In this document: in pieces, positions 50,715 through 61,961 of the stretch | Layout: each line of letters starts with the position of its first letter | Numbering within the stretch: the first letter of the stretch is position 1 | Assembly (NCBI RefSeq): GCF_005404945.1 | Contig: NZ_BJDG01000018.1 | Location: 1 to 64,000 of the forward strand | Length of the DNA: 64,000 bases | Direction of reading: 5' to 3' | Origin: Lactiplantibacillus pingfangensis | GTDB lineage: Bacteria; Bacillota; Bacilli; Lactobacillales; Lactobacillaceae | Program-made: the position numbers and the translations under genes | The notes under the pieces: model-generated | Databases searched by the model: none | What the model saw: only the letters and a program-made list of their open reading frames with translations | What the model was told of the DNA's origin: nothing

Positions 50715-51290
50715 CTACAGCGTATCGTCAACAAGCCCATTAAAGTAGCTGATAAGTTTTTCAGCCGTCTCTAACCGCAAGTTAGGTACTTGGTGTTTGC
50801 CATTGCGCATGTCGACGATCGAAGAAACGTTCATGTCAGTTTGAGCAGCGATTCGATATGATGTTACGTCACTTTCAAGTAGGAGATTAATCTTTTCTTA
50901 CGCAGTTAAATCAGCAAGGAGTTTGCCGATGCTATTGACTTTAATTTCAGTCCGCCAACCAAGGTCATGTAATGGGTCACCAGAATAATCGCGATCGCCT
51001 TCATTTTGGAAAAAACGTTTTTTCCATTGTGATGAGTGTTGTCACAGAGTAAGGTGATGATTCAACTTTTAAAATCAATACTGGATTAATTTGCTTGAAG
51101 ATGGCATTGATTTTTTTGTATCTTATCTTGCCCAATAGCTAATTGATCGGCGATATCTTGATAGTGATGAACAAGTTCCACTTGTTCATCAGACAATGGT
51201 TCATAATCAAAGCCGAAATTGGGATAGTTTAAATTGGCTGATTTTTGTGAATAAATTGGGTTTGATTATTTTTTTGTAATAAATAACCTA
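50715..51290 (-). pseudogene. Decayed gene with C-terminal helix-turn-helix
   Basis: Conceptual minus-strand coding is broken by stops and shifts. Pieces in order: YPNFGFDYEPLSDEQVELVH (about 51230-51160), KINAIFKQINPVLILKVESS (about 51113-51053), a block from about 51016 with NEGDRDYSGDPLHDLGWRTE, then after an in-frame TAA at 50900-50902, INLLLESDVTSYRIAAQTDM to the stop at 50715. The last piece resembles a helix-turn-helix. At least one nonsense and two frameshifts are needed to explain it. It was probably a regulator of mobile-element origin of about 190 residues. Confidence 0.55.
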
Positions 51291-51313
51291 GCACTTTCGT
51301 GATCTTGATTAAC

Positions 51314-51363
51314 TAAAAAAACGACTAATCAGTCCTCGAAAAAAATCAAGGATTGATTAATCG
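51314..51363 (-). terminator. Terminator of gene 51386-52480
   Basis: CGATTAATCAATCCT pairs with AGGACTGATTAGTCG, then T7 on the minus strand. Confidence 0.75.
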
Positions 51364-51385
51364 CTATATATCACCTAAACATTAG

Positions 51386-52480
51386 TTATTTTGCAGTCAG
51401 TTCACCACCCGGATGTAGCGCCTTGACCATCAGTCGAAACGCACGCTGATGCTGGTACGCGGTCACTAATTGGCCTAACTTGACTGTCGTATTGGGGATC
51501 AGTTCTTGCTTTGGAATGCGGCCTTGCAAATCCGTTCGTTCACCAGTTGGGTCACTGGACTGAGACAAGGTAACAACGCCAGTCGATGCCACCCGTGCAC
51601 TATAAATAAAACTCGTTTCATCTGTATCAGTCTGCCGTTTCACTACGTAAACTTTAGCCGATTTTTGTTTAACAACATAGTAAGTATAACGGGCGGTGAC
51701 ACCATTGCGCATCCGCCATAAATCTTGATTGCTGGCTGCTTCATAATACAATGACAACAAGCCAGCCGTTTGTTGCGCCGTCAATCCCGCTGTTGACCCA
51801 GTTGCTTGCTTCTGAACAGCTTTCGGATCATCAAGTAGCCGTTCGTCACCAGTTACTGGCTGAAGCTTGGTCTGCTTAATCTGATGGACCAAGGCCGTTA
51901 CCGCTAACCGCCCAGCTTGATATCGTAATCCCTCAACCGGCCACCAATTAACGCTACTGGCAAATAAGCCTAGGACGACCACAGCTAACCAAGCTAACCG
52001 CATACTCGCATGATGTTTAGCCGCCGCTTCGCCTAATACTTTGGGCGTCGTTGCCAGCGTGATTGGCAGGTCATCGGTTGGCGCTGTCAACGTCGCTAAC
52101 TTCCGATTAAAATCCCAATGACCGTAACTGTTTAACGCCAAGCCAATAACCACACCGCCTAAACTCTCACTAAACCAAAGTTGAGCATTCAGGGCGCCAT
52201 CAAACAAGCCCAACAATTCTAAGCCAACTAAAATTGCACTGGCCACGGCGATAATTTTTCCAATCCGTGCGAGCCGATGACCACGCACTAATTGTGGTCG
52301 CCGCCAATAATCGCTCGTCATCATGAACTGACGGCTGGCACGAATTTGTTGCGGCGTCATCGTCTTGTGGTGATCTGACAAATAATCAACCAGTTGCCGT
52401 TGATCATACCGTAATCGCCATTGAAAATAGCCCGCAACCACGGCCAAAATCGCCGCGAGACCTAATACGAGTTTTATCAT
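51386..52480 (-). CDS. Multi-pass membrane protein, unknown
   Basis: A 364-residue protein. Hydrophobic segments at about residues 2-20, 68-90, 98-112 and 163-180; the C-terminal half is extracytoplasmic or soluble with RMRNGVTARYTYYVVKQKSAKVYV and SFIYSARVASTG, a mostly beta region. No family recognised. ATG at 52480 is preceded by GGGAG; an upstream frame lacks a ribosome site. Confidence 0.7.
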   Translation of the reverse strand: MIKLVLGLAAILAVVAGYFQWRLRYDQRQLVDYLSDHHKTMTPQQIRASRQFMMTSDYWRRPQLVRGHRLARIGKIIAVASAILVGLELLGLFDGALNAQLWFSESLGGVVIGLALNSYGHWDFNRKLATLTAPTDDLPITLATTPKVLGEAAAKHHASMRLAWLAVVVLGLFASSVNWWPVEGLRYQAGRLAVTALVHQIKQTKLQPVTGDERLLDDPKAVQKQATGSTAGLTAQQTAGLLSLYYEAASNQDLWRMRNGVTARYTYYVVKQKSAKVYVVKRQTDTDETSFIYSARVASTGVVTLSQSSDPTGERTDLQGRIPKQELIPNTTVKLGQLVTAYQHQRAFRLMVKALHPGGELTAK

Positions 52481-52587
52481 TATCGTTTTCTCCCATTTCA
52501 ACTCACTATAATGGCATGGCGTTAGAGACACTAACGACCATTTAAGCAGTTTAACACGCCGCGTCTGATTGACCTAAGTTACTGTGT

Positions 52588-52621
52588 AAAAAAGAGATCC
52601 AGCACCTAATCGCTGAATCTC
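52588..52621 (-). terminator. Terminator of the DUF1398 gene
   Basis: GAGATTCAGC/GCTGGATCTC hairpin with T6 on the minus strand. Confidence 0.8.
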
Positions 52622-52635
52622 ATCAACACGCCTCA

Positions 52636-53019
52636 TTAAAATTGAACGGTCGCCATGAACTTCCCTTCGGCGCCGCTAAAATCAATCACATTACGCTTCA
52701 AGTTAGCCGTCCAAGCTTGGCAACCAGCCGCTGCTAACCGTTTCACTGCATCTGCCAATGACAAGGTTCCAGTAACATATTCTTGCCCGACCTTAGCAAC
52801 TTCTTTAGCGTCTTCTTCCATGGCGACTTTAGTAGCTAAACCATTCGTGCGCCGTTCAACTAAATAGCCATCCGCGCCAAAATACGTGGTCGAACCGGTG
52901 GCAACATCATATTGAAAATGTTGAACGCCCAAGTCGGCTTGCTTTTTAGCAATCGTGGCAAAATCCACATGGTCGCCAAGTTCTGCTAAAACTTTATCAA
53001 TTGCATCTAATTTAAACAT
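52636..53019 (-). CDS. DUF1398-family protein
   Basis: A 127-residue protein resembling YbcV/DUF1398: GVQHFQYDVATGSTTYFG near residue 32 and DAVKRLAAAGCQAWTANLKR near 90, ending in a beta strand. AAAGGGGC precedes the ATG. Function unknown. Confidence 0.78.
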   Translation of the reverse strand: MFKLDAIDKVLAELGDHVDFATIAKKQADLGVQHFQYDVATGSTTYFGADGYLVERRTNGLATKVAMEEDAKEVAKVGQEYVTGTLSLADAVKRLAAAGCQAWTANLKRNVIDFSGAEGKFMATVQF

Positions 53020-53065
53020 AGTTACGCCCCTTTAAATTTCGTTTACTTCTCCATTGTAATCCAAA

Positions 53066-54439
53066 TTACGCCGATTTGGTTTTCATTGGGTAGAAAATCC
53101 GCATTAGCCCCATATAAATCAAACCGATAATGACCATATCAATAAAGGTTGCGCCCAAAACATTTGCGACGAACGGAATGTGTTTCAACAATAAATAAAT
53201 CACAACTCCCAGAACCCAACAGCCAAGCGCAATCCAGTTGATGCCGTGTGCATACCAGTACTGTCCTTTCGAGCTAGCGAGTTCATTCACGTCATAATTT
53301 TGATGATGTCGCCAATAATAATCAATCAACATCACCGCGATCATCGGGCCTAAAACCATCCCAATATAGTCCAAGAAAGCGGTAAAGGCCGCCAAAAAGC
53401 TGCCGATTGCCAATGGAATCAAGGTCACCAATGTCGCAATCACCGTAACGGCCCACAAAGCCGGGCGCAACCGAATCTTCGGAAAAATATTTGAGAGGGC
53501 CGAACCGGCGGCAAGTAAATTAACCGCATTGGCCGTCATACTCGTCAAAATAATCACGAGTAGCGCCAACACCCCCAAGCCTAACCGACTAGCAATCGTA
53601 CTAGGATCAGAGTTATTCGGATCATACGTCCCAGAAGTGATCGCAATACTAATGGTTGCGGCCAAACCAATGAAGGCGAACCAGAAAACACCGGTAAAGG
53701 CACCCAAGAATGGCATCTTCGTTGCGCCCGACCGTTTGTGGGTAAAACGGGTAAAGTCAGCGCCAGCAATGACCCAGGCTAGGTTAAATGCGGCTAACGT
53801 ATCCATCCCGGCCCCCGCTGTCATATGTAAACGAGCTGGTGCCTGCCAAGTCAATAATTGTGAAAAGGTGACCGTCTTGAACACGACGACCGATTCCCAC
53901 AAGACGAATAAAATGACTAAAATAATGCCGACGCGTTCCACAATTTGAACCGAGCGTTGGCCCACTGAAACGCTGAGAAAATGCAAGATACTCATCACGA
54001 TGACCCCCATGATCAGCCCCTTGGCACCTCCTGGTTGGCCATAAACTGGCCAGCCGATAATATCGTGTAACAAATAACTGACCGAAGTGGCCGCAATAAA
54101 CGTATTCACCGCTGTCCAGCCAATATAAATGGTTAAATTAACAAACGACGGCACGTAACTGCCGCGCACCCCAAATGAGCCGCGAATCAAGCTCATGGTT
54201 GACGCCCCAGTCTTGTATCCCATAAACCCAACCAACGATAAACACAAATACGACAACGTCGACGAAGCAACGATTACTTTCAAAGCAGTTAATAACCCAC
54301 AAGCTGCTAAGACCCCACCAACATACCATGTCCCATTGTTGGCATTGGCACCAATCCAAGTGGCAAACATGTCCCAATTTGACATGTGCCGGTGTTTTGG
54401 CGCCACAATTTCAATCTGATACTTCGGTTCCTGCTTCAC
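53066..54439 (-). CDS. NCS1-family purine/pyrimidine permease (CodB-like)
   Basis: A 457-residue transporter with about 12 helices. Family features: NWDMFATWIGANANNGTWYVGG near residue 18-40, GSFGVRGSYVPSFVNL near 98 and AWVIAGADFTRFTHKR near 205. Members import cytosine, purines, allantoin or related compounds. I chose GTG at 54439 with AAAGG nine bases before it; other in-frame Mets upstream lack a ribosome site. Divergent from the next MFS gene; no enzyme neighbour reveals the substrate. Confidence 0.85.
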   Translation of the reverse strand: MKQEPKYQIEIVAPKHRHMSNWDMFATWIGANANNGTWYVGGVLAACGLLTALKVIVASSTLSYLCLSLVGFMGYKTGASTMSLIRGSFGVRGSYVPSFVNLTIYIGWTAVNTFIAATSVSYLLHDIIGWPVYGQPGGAKGLIMGVIVMSILHFLSVSVGQRSVQIVERVGIILVILFVLWESVVVFKTVTFSQLLTWQAPARLHMTAGAGMDTLAAFNLAWVIAGADFTRFTHKRSGATKMPFLGAFTGVFWFAFIGLAATISIAITSGTYDPNNSDPSTIASRLGLGVLALLVIILTSMTANAVNLLAAGSALSNIFPKIRLRPALWAVTVIATLVTLIPLAIGSFLAAFTAFLDYIGMVLGPMIAVMLIDYYWRHHQNYDVNELASSKGQYWYAHGINWIALGCWVLGVVIYLLLKHIPFVANVLGATFIDMVIIGLIYMGLMRIFYPMKTKSA

Positions 54440-54657
54440 GACGTTCACCCTTTCTACATTGTTAACCATTGTCCGTTTTTCAGCGAGAATGGTCAAGTCA
54501 CTTTTACGCAAACTTGGTCGTTGTACTTACTTTTAAAAAGCCGTAAGATTAAGAGAACGTCATGATTCCATTAGTTTTGAAAAAATTTCAAAATAAAAAA
54601 GGAAATCCGATTAAACTCGCGTACTTATTAAATGACAGGTTAAGGAAGGTGACATAA

Positions 54658-55875
54658 TTGAAGGGCACACTGGAAGGTTGGCGGCGAAATCTCGCTGTTT
54701 TATGGTTAGGCACATTTATTGCCGGCATGGGGTTCTCAGAAGTCATGCCGTTTCTATCCTTATATGTGAGTGAGCTTGGCCACTTCACCCGTGGTCAACT
54801 AACCATGTACAGCGGCCTAACGTATGCCGTGACTTTCTTTGTGATTGCCGTTGTGTCCCCACTTTGGGGCAAGCTTGCCGATCGTCGCGGGCGAAAACTC
54901 ATGCTGCTACGCTCGTCGCTTGGCATGGCCATCGTCATTGGCGCCATGGGCTTTGTCCACAACATTTGGATTCTCATTTTCCTGCGTTTTCTGCAAGGCT
55001 TGTGTGCTGGCTATATTCCAAACGCTAGTGCCCTAATTGCGACAGAAACACCGAAGGAAAGCAGTGGGACCGCTATCGGCATTTTAACAACTGGCTACGT
55101 CTCCGGTAACTTGATTGGCCCAATTCTTGGTGGCGTGTTGGCGCAAGTCTTTTCAATCCGGCTAACCTTCATTATTACGGGGATCTTGTTACTCATCGTG
55201 TTCGTGCTCAGTCTGACGCTGGTTCATGAAAATTATCATCCTGAACCCCAACCTGCCGAAACCGAAAAGGGCAGCTTATTAAGCCAGTTCAAAAATCCAA
55301 CTTTAATTGTCACGTTACTCGTCTCGACAATGATTATTCAAATGGGTAACAACTCGATTACACCAATTATCAGCCTTTACGTTAAACAATTAATGCATAA
55401 CGTCGGCCCAATTACCGTTGTTGCTGGGATCATCGCCGCCTTACCTGGGATTTCCACCCTGTTATCGGCACCACGTCTCGGTCACTTAGGCGATACCCGG
55501 GGCACCGACCGCATTCTCGTCTTCGGCTTTGTCTTCGCAATCTTGATGTACTTTCCACAAGGCTTCGTTTCCAGTATTTGGACACTGGGTCTCTTGCGCT
55601 TCATGATTGGGGTTTCTGATGGGGCACTCTTTCCAACTGTTCAAACCTTGTTATCCAAAAATACCCCGCACCGGTTGACCGGGACCATTTTCAGCTGGAA
55701 TCAGTCATTCCAAGCATTGGGCAGTATGCTAGGCTCCTTACTAGGTGGGGTCGTTTCTAATTGGTTTGATTACAACGGTGTCTTCATTTTCACCGCACTA
55801 TCGTTACTTTTGAACTTCATTGTTGTGCTGATTTTTATTCCAAGCATGCGGCATCCGTTTAAGCATGGCGCTTAG
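54658..55875 (+). CDS. MFS exporter, DHA1 type
   Basis: A 405-residue, 12-helix multidrug-exporter-like protein. Motif A LWGKLADRRGRKLMLLRS near residue 65 and motif C-like TGYVSGNLIGPILGGVLA near 143 are plain. The start is TTG at 54658 after GGAAGGTG. Substrate unknown; resembles Bmr/MdtG-like pumps of lactobacilli. Confidence 0.87.
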   Translation: MKGTLEGWRRNLAVLWLGTFIAGMGFSEVMPFLSLYVSELGHFTRGQLTMYSGLTYAVTFFVIAVVSPLWGKLADRRGRKLMLLRSSLGMAIVIGAMGFVHNIWILIFLRFLQGLCAGYIPNASALIATETPKESSGTAIGILTTGYVSGNLIGPILGGVLAQVFSIRLTFIITGILLLIVFVLSLTLVHENYHPEPQPAETEKGSLLSQFKNPTLIVTLLVSTMIIQMGNNSITPIISLYVKQLMHNVGPITVVAGIIAALPGISTLLSAPRLGHLGDTRGTDRILVFGFVFAILMYFPQGFVSSIWTLGLLRFMIGVSDGALFPTVQTLLSKNTPHRLTGTIFSWNQSFQALGSMLGSLLGGVVSNWFDYNGVFIFTALSLLLNFIVVLIFIPSMRHPFKHGA

Positions 55876-55902
55876 AATTTAAAAATCAGTGTCAGCGCTA
55901 AT

Positions 55903-55938
55903 AAAAAGGCCATCAACCGCTGAGTTGATAGCCTTTTT
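55903..55938. terminator. Bidirectional terminator, DHA1 exporter / licT
   Basis: AAAAAGGCCATCAAC/GTTGATAGCCTTTTT hairpin. Confidence 0.9.
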
Positions 55939-55939
55939 G

Positions 55940-56773
55940 CTATTTTAATAGTCGTTGAATTTGCATCGCCATCAGCATAATTTCTTCATCTGGTAGTGGT
56001 GCAGCAAATTTCATATCCAAATAAGCCGCAACCTTCTGGGCAACTTGATAAGCCCGTCGATTTTGACTCTGAACCAACGCTACCATTGCAGGATCACCAT
56101 CCGCTAAAAGATGATGCGCAATCGCTCGTTCAACCAAAAACTTCACGTGTACCAAACAGCGTTGATAATTAGGATCCGCTTCATCCAAGACACCACCGGC
56201 TTGATACTTAATAATATTAATGACACGCCCAATCAGTTGCCCCGCTTTTAAAGCATCTTTGCGTTCATCTGTGCCATTCTCGGCATTAATCACATGTGCA
56301 GCAATGTTTGCTGCTTCTTGATCAGAAAAGGCGGTTCCTAAATGCGTATTCATGGCGCTTACTGCAAAACTACCAATTGCAAATTCGGCGGCATAGTAAG
56401 TCTTGATTTCCCAATAAACCCGATTCGTAATCACGATACCTTTTTCAGCACGTTCCAAGGCAAATTTTAAATGGTCTAGTAATGAAATGAACAACGTATC
56501 GCTCAACTTCATCTGCAACCGGGCTGTGGCGTGCGCGATGACTTGTTGCGTAATTTCAATTAATTGTGGCGATGATGACGCAATCGTCGTCAACAGTTGT
56601 TCAACATTCGGGTCCGGCGCTGGCACAAAGACTTGGTTAAAATCGCCGTCTGTCACAGCAGTTCCTGCCTTTTTCCCGTAACCAATGCCTTTACCGAGCA
56701 AAATGAACTCCTGATCACGTTCATTGGTCGCTAGCACAACACTAGAGTTCAACACTTTTTTGATGTGCAGCAT
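55940..56773 (-). CDS. licT: BglG/LicT-family transcriptional antiterminator
   Basis: A 277-residue RNA-binding antiterminator. The CAT RNA-binding domain covers residues 1-55 (KKVLNSSVVLATNERDQEFI, GKGIGYGKKAG), and two PRD domains follow with His in LLDHLKFALERAEKG and LVHVKFLVERAIAHHLL that are phosphorylated by the PTS. It should bind the RAT at 60163-60193. ATG at 56773 follows GGGAGG. Last gene of bglP-bglA-licT. Confidence 0.9.
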   Translation of the reverse strand: MLHIKKVLNSSVVLATNERDQEFILLGKGIGYGKKAGTAVTDGDFNQVFVPAPDPNVEQLLTTIASSSPQLIEITQQVIAHATARLQMKLSDTLFISLLDHLKFALERAEKGIVITNRVYWEIKTYYAAEFAIGSFAVSAMNTHLGTAFSDQEAANIAAHVINAENGTDERKDALKAGQLIGRVINIIKYQAGGVLDEADPNYQRCLVHVKFLVERAIAHHLLADGDPAMVALVQSQNRRAYQVAQKVAAYLDMKFAAPLPDEEIMLMAMQIQRLLK

Positions 56774-56794
56774 GTCATCACCTCCCATTTTAGT

Positions 56795-58249
<1,455 letters not shown>

Positions 58250-60091
58250 CTAAACTCCTAACTTTGCAATATTCATGACTGACTCATTAATTGAATTTTC
58301 ACCAGTTTCATCAACAGCCACAGTATAATCATTTTGATTAGTGACCACCATCATTGTAATCGGATTGTAGCCTGCCACCTTGATCTTATCGAGGTCAAAC
58401 GTTTCCAATAACTCCCCTGCTTCAACGTGCTGACCGACTTGTACCGCTGACTCAAAATATTGGCCGTTCAATTGAACCGTATCCAATCCAATGTGGAATA
58501 ACAACTCCGCACCGTTGTCTGTCTTCATGCCTAGCGCATGCTTCGTTTCATAGACCATTTCGATTGTGCCAGCAGTTGGGGCAACTAACCGTCCCTCACT
58601 TGGATCAATTGCAATTCCTTGACCGATCAAGCCTTGTGAAAAGACATCATCAGGCACTTCGGATAACGGCATCACTTGACCAGCAATTGGGGCATTCAAA
58701 TCTTCAGCAGCAACTTCGCTCGTCTTTTTGACGTCATCCGTGTTAGTCTCAGCCTCATTTTTCCATAAAAGTAAACCGGCGACAAAGGAAACAACAAATG
58801 AAATGACAAAACCGATTAAAGCGTGAATTAAGTTGGCTGGATCACTCTTATCGACAAACATCGGTAAACTTGCTAATCCAGGTCCCACAATTGTAAAACC
58901 AGTTAAACTAACAATACCCATATAGGCACCACCAATAACACTACCAGTAATAACACTAATTAATGCCCTCTTGTGTTGCAACGTAACGCCATATAGGGCT
59001 GGTTCAGTGATTCCAAATAAGGCCGAAATAGCTGCCGAAATTGCAACGCCACGCATTTTAGCATCGCTTGTTCGAATCGCGATTGCAAAACAAGTCCCAC
59101 TTTCGGAAATATTATGTGCTAATGACGCTGGTAAATACAACGCTTCTTTGCCGACAGCACTAAAACTTGAAACAACATATGGAATCATTGGCTTATGCAT
59201 ACCAGTCGCAACCATGAATGGTAAGACACCAGCTAATAAAGCGGTCGCTAACCAGCCAAGATGAGTGTTCAAGAACAGAATGACACTAACGAAACCTTCA
59301 CCAACGACATAACCTAGGGGTCCAAGGAATAGCAGCGTGACTGGTGCCGTGATCAACATCGCCATCATCGGCACAAAGAAAATCCGAATTGGCTTTGGTG
59401 AATACTTTGTAAAGAGTCGTTCCATCAAGGCATAAAATAGCACACTCAAAATCGCGGGGAACACTTGTGAACTATAGGTCACGTTCATGACTTTCATGCC
59501 GAAAAGTTCGGTGCCTTTGGTTAACATAGTCACCATATCAGGTAAGATCAGCACACCCACTGTTGAAACAGCCACTAGTGGATTAACTTTAAGCTTTTGA
59601 GCAGCCGTAATCGCAACTAGCAGTGGTAAAAGATACAATGGTGCCCCACCTACAATATTTAAAATTTGATAGGTTTGACTCTTGTCACTGACCCAACCAA
59701 GCATGGCAAGTAACATCAATACCGCTTTTAGAATCCCACCGCCTGCAATCGCTGGGACTAATGGCTGGAAGACGCCGATAATGAAATCCAAGGCAACTTT
59801 GCCAAATGACTGTTTGGGTCCCTTAGCAGCTGTACTCCCCGTTTTTCCGGCTAATTGCGCGTCAACCGCATCAAACATTTCAATAACATCGTTGCCGATA
59901 ATCACCTGACATTGGCCCCCAGCAATGACTGCCCCGAGAACCCCATCAACCTTTTTTAAAGCTTCCAAATCAACTTGATCAAAATCGTTTAAAGTAAACC
60001 GTAGCCGCGTTGAACAATGAATCAAAGTCGCCACATTTTTGGCGCCACCGACACCGGCAATTATTTCTTTAGCACTCGTGTTAAAATCCAT
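58250..60091 (-). CDS. bglP: PTS beta-glucoside transporter EIIBCA
   Basis: A 613-residue fused permease. EIIB at residues 1-80 with phospho-Cys in LIHCSTRLRF; EIIC membrane domain about 105-450 with GITEPALYGV; EIIA about 480-600 with the active His in ELLFHIGLDTVQLNG. It imports and phosphorylates beta-glucosides such as salicin or arbutin. AGGAG precedes the ATG at 60091, downstream of a RAT/terminator and a cre-like site. Confidence 0.93.
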   Translation of the reverse strand: MDFNTSAKEIIAGVGGAKNVATLIHCSTRLRFTLNDFDQVDLEALKKVDGVLGAVIAGGQCQVIIGNDVIEMFDAVDAQLAGKTGSTAAKGPKQSFGKVALDFIIGVFQPLVPAIAGGGILKAVLMLLAMLGWVSDKSQTYQILNIVGGAPLYLLPLLVAITAAQKLKVNPLVAVSTVGVLILPDMVTMLTKGTELFGMKVMNVTYSSQVFPAILSVLFYALMERLFTKYSPKPIRIFFVPMMAMLITAPVTLLFLGPLGYVVGEGFVSVILFLNTHLGWLATALLAGVLPFMVATGMHKPMIPYVVSSFSAVGKEALYLPASLAHNISESGTCFAIAIRTSDAKMRGVAISAAISALFGITEPALYGVTLQHKRALISVITGSVIGGAYMGIVSLTGFTIVGPGLASLPMFVDKSDPANLIHALIGFVISFVVSFVAGLLLWKNEAETNTDDVKKTSEVAAEDLNAPIAGQVMPLSEVPDDVFSQGLIGQGIAIDPSEGRLVAPTAGTIEMVYETKHALGMKTDNGAELLFHIGLDTVQLNGQYFESAVQVGQHVEAGELLETFDLDKIKVAGYNPITMMVVTNQNDYTVAVDETGENSINESVMNIAKLGV

Positions 60092-60127
60092 CTTATTTCG
60101 CTCCTTTAGACATTAAAAGACAGAATC

Positions 60128-60193
60128 CGAAAAGCACTTGAGTCGTCACTCAATGAACTTTTTAGATCCTGCCTGCTTTACCAGTTACATGTC
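60128..60193 (-). promoter_or_regulatory. RAT antiterminator and overlapping terminator of bglP
   Basis: On the minus strand GTAACTGGTAAAGCAGGCAG (60168-60187) fits the LicT ribonucleic antiterminator pattern TTACTGN5GCAGGC. Immediately downstream is a TTGAGT/ACTCAA hairpin within an AAAAAGTTCA...GTGCTTTT frame (60128-60170). LicT binding should prevent the terminator. Confidence 0.85.
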
Positions 60194-60220
60194 TAGTTTT
60201 ATTCGTTTGTATGTTCATAA

Positions 60221-60234
60221 TGTAAGCCCTTACT
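60221..60234. promoter_or_regulatory. cre-like site upstream of bglP
   Basis: TGTAAGCCCTTACT matches the CcpA consensus at 12 of 14 positions and lies upstream of the RAT. Confidence 0.45.
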
Positions 60235-60280
60235 TTACGAATGTCAAGCGTCATTTATAACTAGATTAATTTTCAAGCAC

Positions 60281-60327
60281 AAAAATAGCTAACCAATCCA
60301 GGGCATCAACTCCCGGCAGCTAGCCAA
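60281..60327 (-). terminator. Terminator of the hydrolase gene 60334-61272
   Basis: TGGCTAGC...GGTTAGCTA hairpin with T5 on the minus strand. Confidence 0.75.
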
Positions 60328-60333
60328 TTATCG

Positions 60334-61272
60334 CTATTTTAGATATTGTCCCATAAACGCTGAAACTTTTTCTTCGTACAGCTTGGGTTGCTTATTCAAC
60401 GCCTCGCCATGCTTGGCTCCCGGCACAACCCATAACTTCTTAGTTTTAACTGTCGTTGCCCGATAATTTTCATAGACCATCTTCGTAGGCACAAACGTAT
60501 CGTCCGCCCCATGAATGAAGAAAATTGGTAACTTATTTTGCTTCAACTGGTTCACAGCACTTGCTTCTAGGAAATTAAAATGGGCTTTCTGATTAGCAAT
60601 CCAGCTTGTGGTGTAAATCAGTGGAAACTTCGGCAAGTGGTAGCGTTGCTTCAATTCATATGACAACTCATCGGCAACACTCGTATAGCCACAATCTTCG
60701 ACAATGGCTTTCACTTGTGATGGTAACTTTTCACCACTCATCATCATCACGGTCGCACCACCCATTGAAACCCCGAACAACCCGATTTCGCTATCAGTAC
60801 CTAAACGGCGGACCACTTGTTGGGTCCACTTCACATAGTCCAGCCGATCCGGCCAGCCAAAACCATAGTAATTTCCTTGACTCTGACCATTGCCACGATC
60901 ATCCGTTGCTAAAACATTGTAGCCTTGCCGATGCCACAACCGAATATAGCTCGCCATCTGTTCTTTGTTACCCATGTAACCATGCGCAATCACAATTGTT
61001 CGGTTGGTTTTCTTCGCGGCAGGCACAAAGTCCGCCACTAATTTAAAATTGTCCGTCGCTGACGTTTCATGCCAGGTCTGTTTTTCAATTGATTTGAGCC
61101 AGGCCTTATTTTTAACCAAAATAGCATGACTCTTCTTCGAAGTACTCGTTAACACTTTCGGTGTTGGTTCGAAGGCGAAATGATACAGATAGAAGCTGCC
61201 CCCAGTCACCCCAATGACTAAGACTGCCGCCAGTGTCGCTAACGCTAGTGTCCATTTTTTCTTTACTGACAT
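60334..61272 (-). CDS. Membrane-anchored alpha/beta hydrolase
   Basis: A 312-residue serine hydrolase. An N-terminal membrane anchor lies at residues 8-28. The oxyanion loop is IVIAHGYMGNKEQM near 92, the nucleophile GLFGVSMGGATVMM near 165, Asp in FFIHGADDTFVP near 250 and His in PGAKHGEAL near 282. It resembles the BAAT/YqkD-like esterases of Gram-positive bacteria. ATG at 61272 follows GGGGGA. Substrate unknown. Confidence 0.85.
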   Translation of the reverse strand: MSVKKKWTLALATLAAVLVIGVTGGSFYLYHFAFEPTPKVLTSTSKKSHAILVKNKAWLKSIEKQTWHETSATDNFKLVADFVPAAKKTNRTIVIAHGYMGNKEQMASYIRLWHRQGYNVLATDDRGNGQSQGNYYGFGWPDRLDYVKWTQQVVRRLGTDSEIGLFGVSMGGATVMMMSGEKLPSQVKAIVEDCGYTSVADELSYELKQRYHLPKFPLIYTTSWIANQKAHFNFLEASAVNQLKQNKLPIFFIHGADDTFVPTKMVYENYRATTVKTKKLWVVPGAKHGEALNKQPKLYEEKVSAFMGQYLK

Positions 61273-61300
61273 CGTTTTAATTTCCCCCATAATTGTAAAC

Positions 61301-61750
61301 CTATGACAAAGCTTGTTGTGTTAATAAATGATAAGCCACCGTTTGCGCAGCAAATTGGATCGCTTGTGTCGTCGTATCACTGCCCAAACTTGTGACTGAT
61401 TGTGTCCGTAGCGCTTGTTCAAATGCCGTAGCGAATTCACCATAGCGTTGTTCAATTAGACGGGACTCACGAATCGCGAGAATTGCCCGGCTGATAGTTG
61501 CTAAAGAAAAATCTTGTTTCAAAATCGTCACGACCAAAACGGCGACAAGCTGATTGCGATTATATTGATGTCCGACCGGTCGACTGAAAAAGTGTTGTTT
61601 GACATAACTATTCACCATAGTTTTTGTTACTGCTGGCAAGCTAAGCGGTGCTAATCGTTGATTCACTAATTGTAATAATTGATCCATGTATATGGGTACC
61701 GCTGGTAATTCATCCCATGAAACCAACTTGAATGTTGCTAAAGTTGTCAT
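61301..61750 (-). CDS. DUF1836-family protein
   Basis: A 149-residue protein of the DUF1836 family: PIYMDQLLQLVNQRL near residue 19, TKTMVNSYVKQHF near 42 and YNRNQLVAVLVVTILKQ near 63 form a MerR-like helix-turn-helix. A regulatory role is likely. TTGGAGATG precedes the ATG. It is 28 bases upstream of the hydrolase gene and may share its transcript. Confidence 0.78.
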   Translation of the reverse strand: MTTLATFKLVSWDELPAVPIYMDQLLQLVNQRLAPLSLPAVTKTMVNSYVKQHFFSRPVGHQYNRNQLVAVLVVTILKQDFSLATISRAILAIRESRLIEQRYGEFATAFEQALRTQSVTSLGSDTTTQAIQFAAQTVAYHLLTQQALS

Positions 61751-61961
61751 TAAGTCATCTCCAAATGTTACGTCTTAATTTACCTGAAACTAGCTTAGAT
61801 TACAAGACTATTTAGCTTTATACATTAGATTATATAGAATTATAATCTACATAATACTCAAACATTACTAACCTAATGTCAACAAAGCTTGAAAACCGCG
61901 GTCATTTTCGGCTAAAATAAGACATACCCAAAACTACCGCAACATAGAAAGGACGTTCTTC

